This document shows positions 63,409-64,000 of a stretch of DNA of 64,000 bases, piece after piece. The notes below the pieces were generated by a model. That model saw only the letters and a list, made by a program, of their open reading frames with translations. It was not told the DNA's origin and ran no database searches. How positions within the stretch are numbered: position 1 is the first letter of the stretch; each line of letters begins with the position of its first letter. The DNA comes from Neorhizobium galegae bv. orientalis str. HAMBI 540 (lineage in GTDB: Bacteria; Pseudomonadota; Alphaproteobacteria; Rhizobiales; Rhizobiaceae): positions 3,286,001 to 3,350,000 of the forward strand of contig NZ_HG938353.1 of assembly GCF_000731315.1 (NCBI RefSeq). The letters run 5' to 3'. The position numbers were made by a program, and so were the translations under genes.

Positions 63409-63624
63409 ATGGCCAAAGCCAGTTCGAAACGGATGGGCGCAGGAACGCAGGGAAAAAGCAGCGGCAACGGCGCCATGACGGACATCGACAAGAGGACTCT
63501 TCCTGAAAACAAAGTGCTGTCAAACCGCGACAAGGCGCAGCATTCGAGGGAACGCGGACTGGACAGCAAAATGGTACAGACCGAGCAGTTTCACGATCAC
63601 GAGTCGAATCATCTTAGCGACTGA
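63409..63624 (+). CDS. Small hydrophilic hypothetical protein
   Basis: Protein of 71 residues, basic N-terminus (MAKASSKRMGAGTQGKSSGNG) and polar throughout (LSNRDKAQHSRERGLDSKM), likely disordered; similar in character to the small stress proteins at 22.4 and 35.5 kb. AGGAGG lies eight bases upstream. I see no EcfG-type promoter; GGAAC at 63274 lacks a -10 partner. Confidence 0.65.
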   Translation: MAKASSKRMGAGTQGKSSGNGAMTDIDKRTLPENKVLSNRDKAQHSRERGLDSKMVQTEQFHDHESNHLSD

Positions 63625-63805
63625 AAAAGCACCTATATTCACGACTGCTTGAAAAAGATTTTAAGCCCTGACAGCCGGCGCCATTCAGCTTTCCGGCCCT
63701 TGCAAAGTGGAAGAGAAGTAGTAATCTTTGGCTATCGTCGGCAAAGGAAAGATCGCGCGCTGGCGATAGGAAGCGCTTTCGCCGCGATTTGGGGAGGCTG
63801 AAAAT

Positions 63806-64000
63806 ATGAACGCAGCAATCCTGACCAATACTTTCGAACCCACGGAATTGGCATTCCTTCAACGCTTGTTCGACGAAATCTGTGCAGAGCGTGGACTTGC
63901 CGGCGGCAGCCTCGCCGCAAACAATCTCGCAGCACAGATGATTCAGCTTTATCAACAGGGTGTGCGCGACCCACGAGATCTGCAGGTCCATCTGGACCCG
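63806..64000 (+). CDS. Hypothetical protein, truncated by window edge
   Basis: At least 65 residues from ATG 63806 (GGAGG eight bases upstream): MNAAILTNTFEPTELAFLQ, then a helical soluble sequence LFDEICAERGLAGGSL and AAQMIQLYQQGVRDPRDL. The open frame continues past the right edge. Not recognised. Confidence 0.65.
   Translation, partial: MNAAILTNTFEPTELAFLQRLFDEICAERGLAGGSLAANNLAAQMIQLYQQGVRDPRDLQVHLDP

Overview
The window is 64 kb of high-GC DNA with no rRNA, tRNA, CRISPR array, insertion sequence or phage gene that I could recognise. Gene families, rhizobial intergenic mosaic repeats and promoters of the alphaproteobacterial EcfG type all point to the Rhizobiaceae (Rhizobium, Neorhizobium, Agrobacterium or a close relative); I cannot resolve the genus. 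Most starts are ATG with good Shine-Dalgarno sites, with several GTG or TTG starts noted individually.

Layout. (1) 1-4.5 kb: a leftward branched-chain amino-acid-type ABC transporter operon (binding protein, livG, livF, livH, livM; livM runs off the left edge), divergent from a LysR regulator. (2) 5.6-10.6 kb: an RND efflux pump, its lipoprotein adaptor and a TetR regulator. (3) 10.9-36.6 kb: a block of stress genes. It holds a hybrid PAS histidine kinase, PQQ glucose dehydrogenase, UdgX-type uracil-DNA glycosylase, glutathione transferase, an EcfG-like sigma factor, two Ku proteins with LigD (end joining), a NepR-like anti-sigma candidate, three BON-domain proteins, a YciE ferritin-like protein, DUF2188/DUF2934 proteins, glycogen genes glgA and glgX, a tri-haem cytochrome c, a PfpI/DJ-1 protein, topoisomerase IB, an HWE histidine kinase and many tiny hydrophilic proteins. 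(4) 36.9-42.5 kb: a CUT1 sugar ABC transporter (glucose/mannose-like) with a divergent LacI regulator. (5) 42.6-49.2 kb: a tripartite tricarboxylate transporter (tctC-tctB-tctA) preceded by a DctB/DctD-type two-component system. (6) 49.4-51.3 kb: a DUF4126 membrane protein coupled to a mercuric-reductase-like flavoprotein. (7) 51.4-63.3 kb: a surface polysaccharide locus (AsnB-like amidotransferase, Wzz/GumC, GH5 glycanase, Wzy, WecG/TagA transferase, deacetylase, two GT4 transferases, Wzx flippase). (8) 63.4-64 kb: two small genes, the last cut by the right edge.

The main observation is regulatory. Reading the intergenic gaps of region 3 by eye, I find 17 sites matching GGAAC-N16/17-NGTT, the EcfG (RpoE2) general stress response promoter, each oriented toward a downstream gene and nearly all just before its start. 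They precede the sigma factor itself, both Ku loci, udgX, gcd, glgA, the topoisomerase, the cytochrome and most of the small proteins, and several are divergent pairs. I found none in front of genes outside this block. With the NepR-like protein and the HWE kinase, region 3 looks like a physically clustered general-stress island combining DNA repair, glycogen storage, envelope and redox functions. PhyR is not in the window, so the wiring is inferred.
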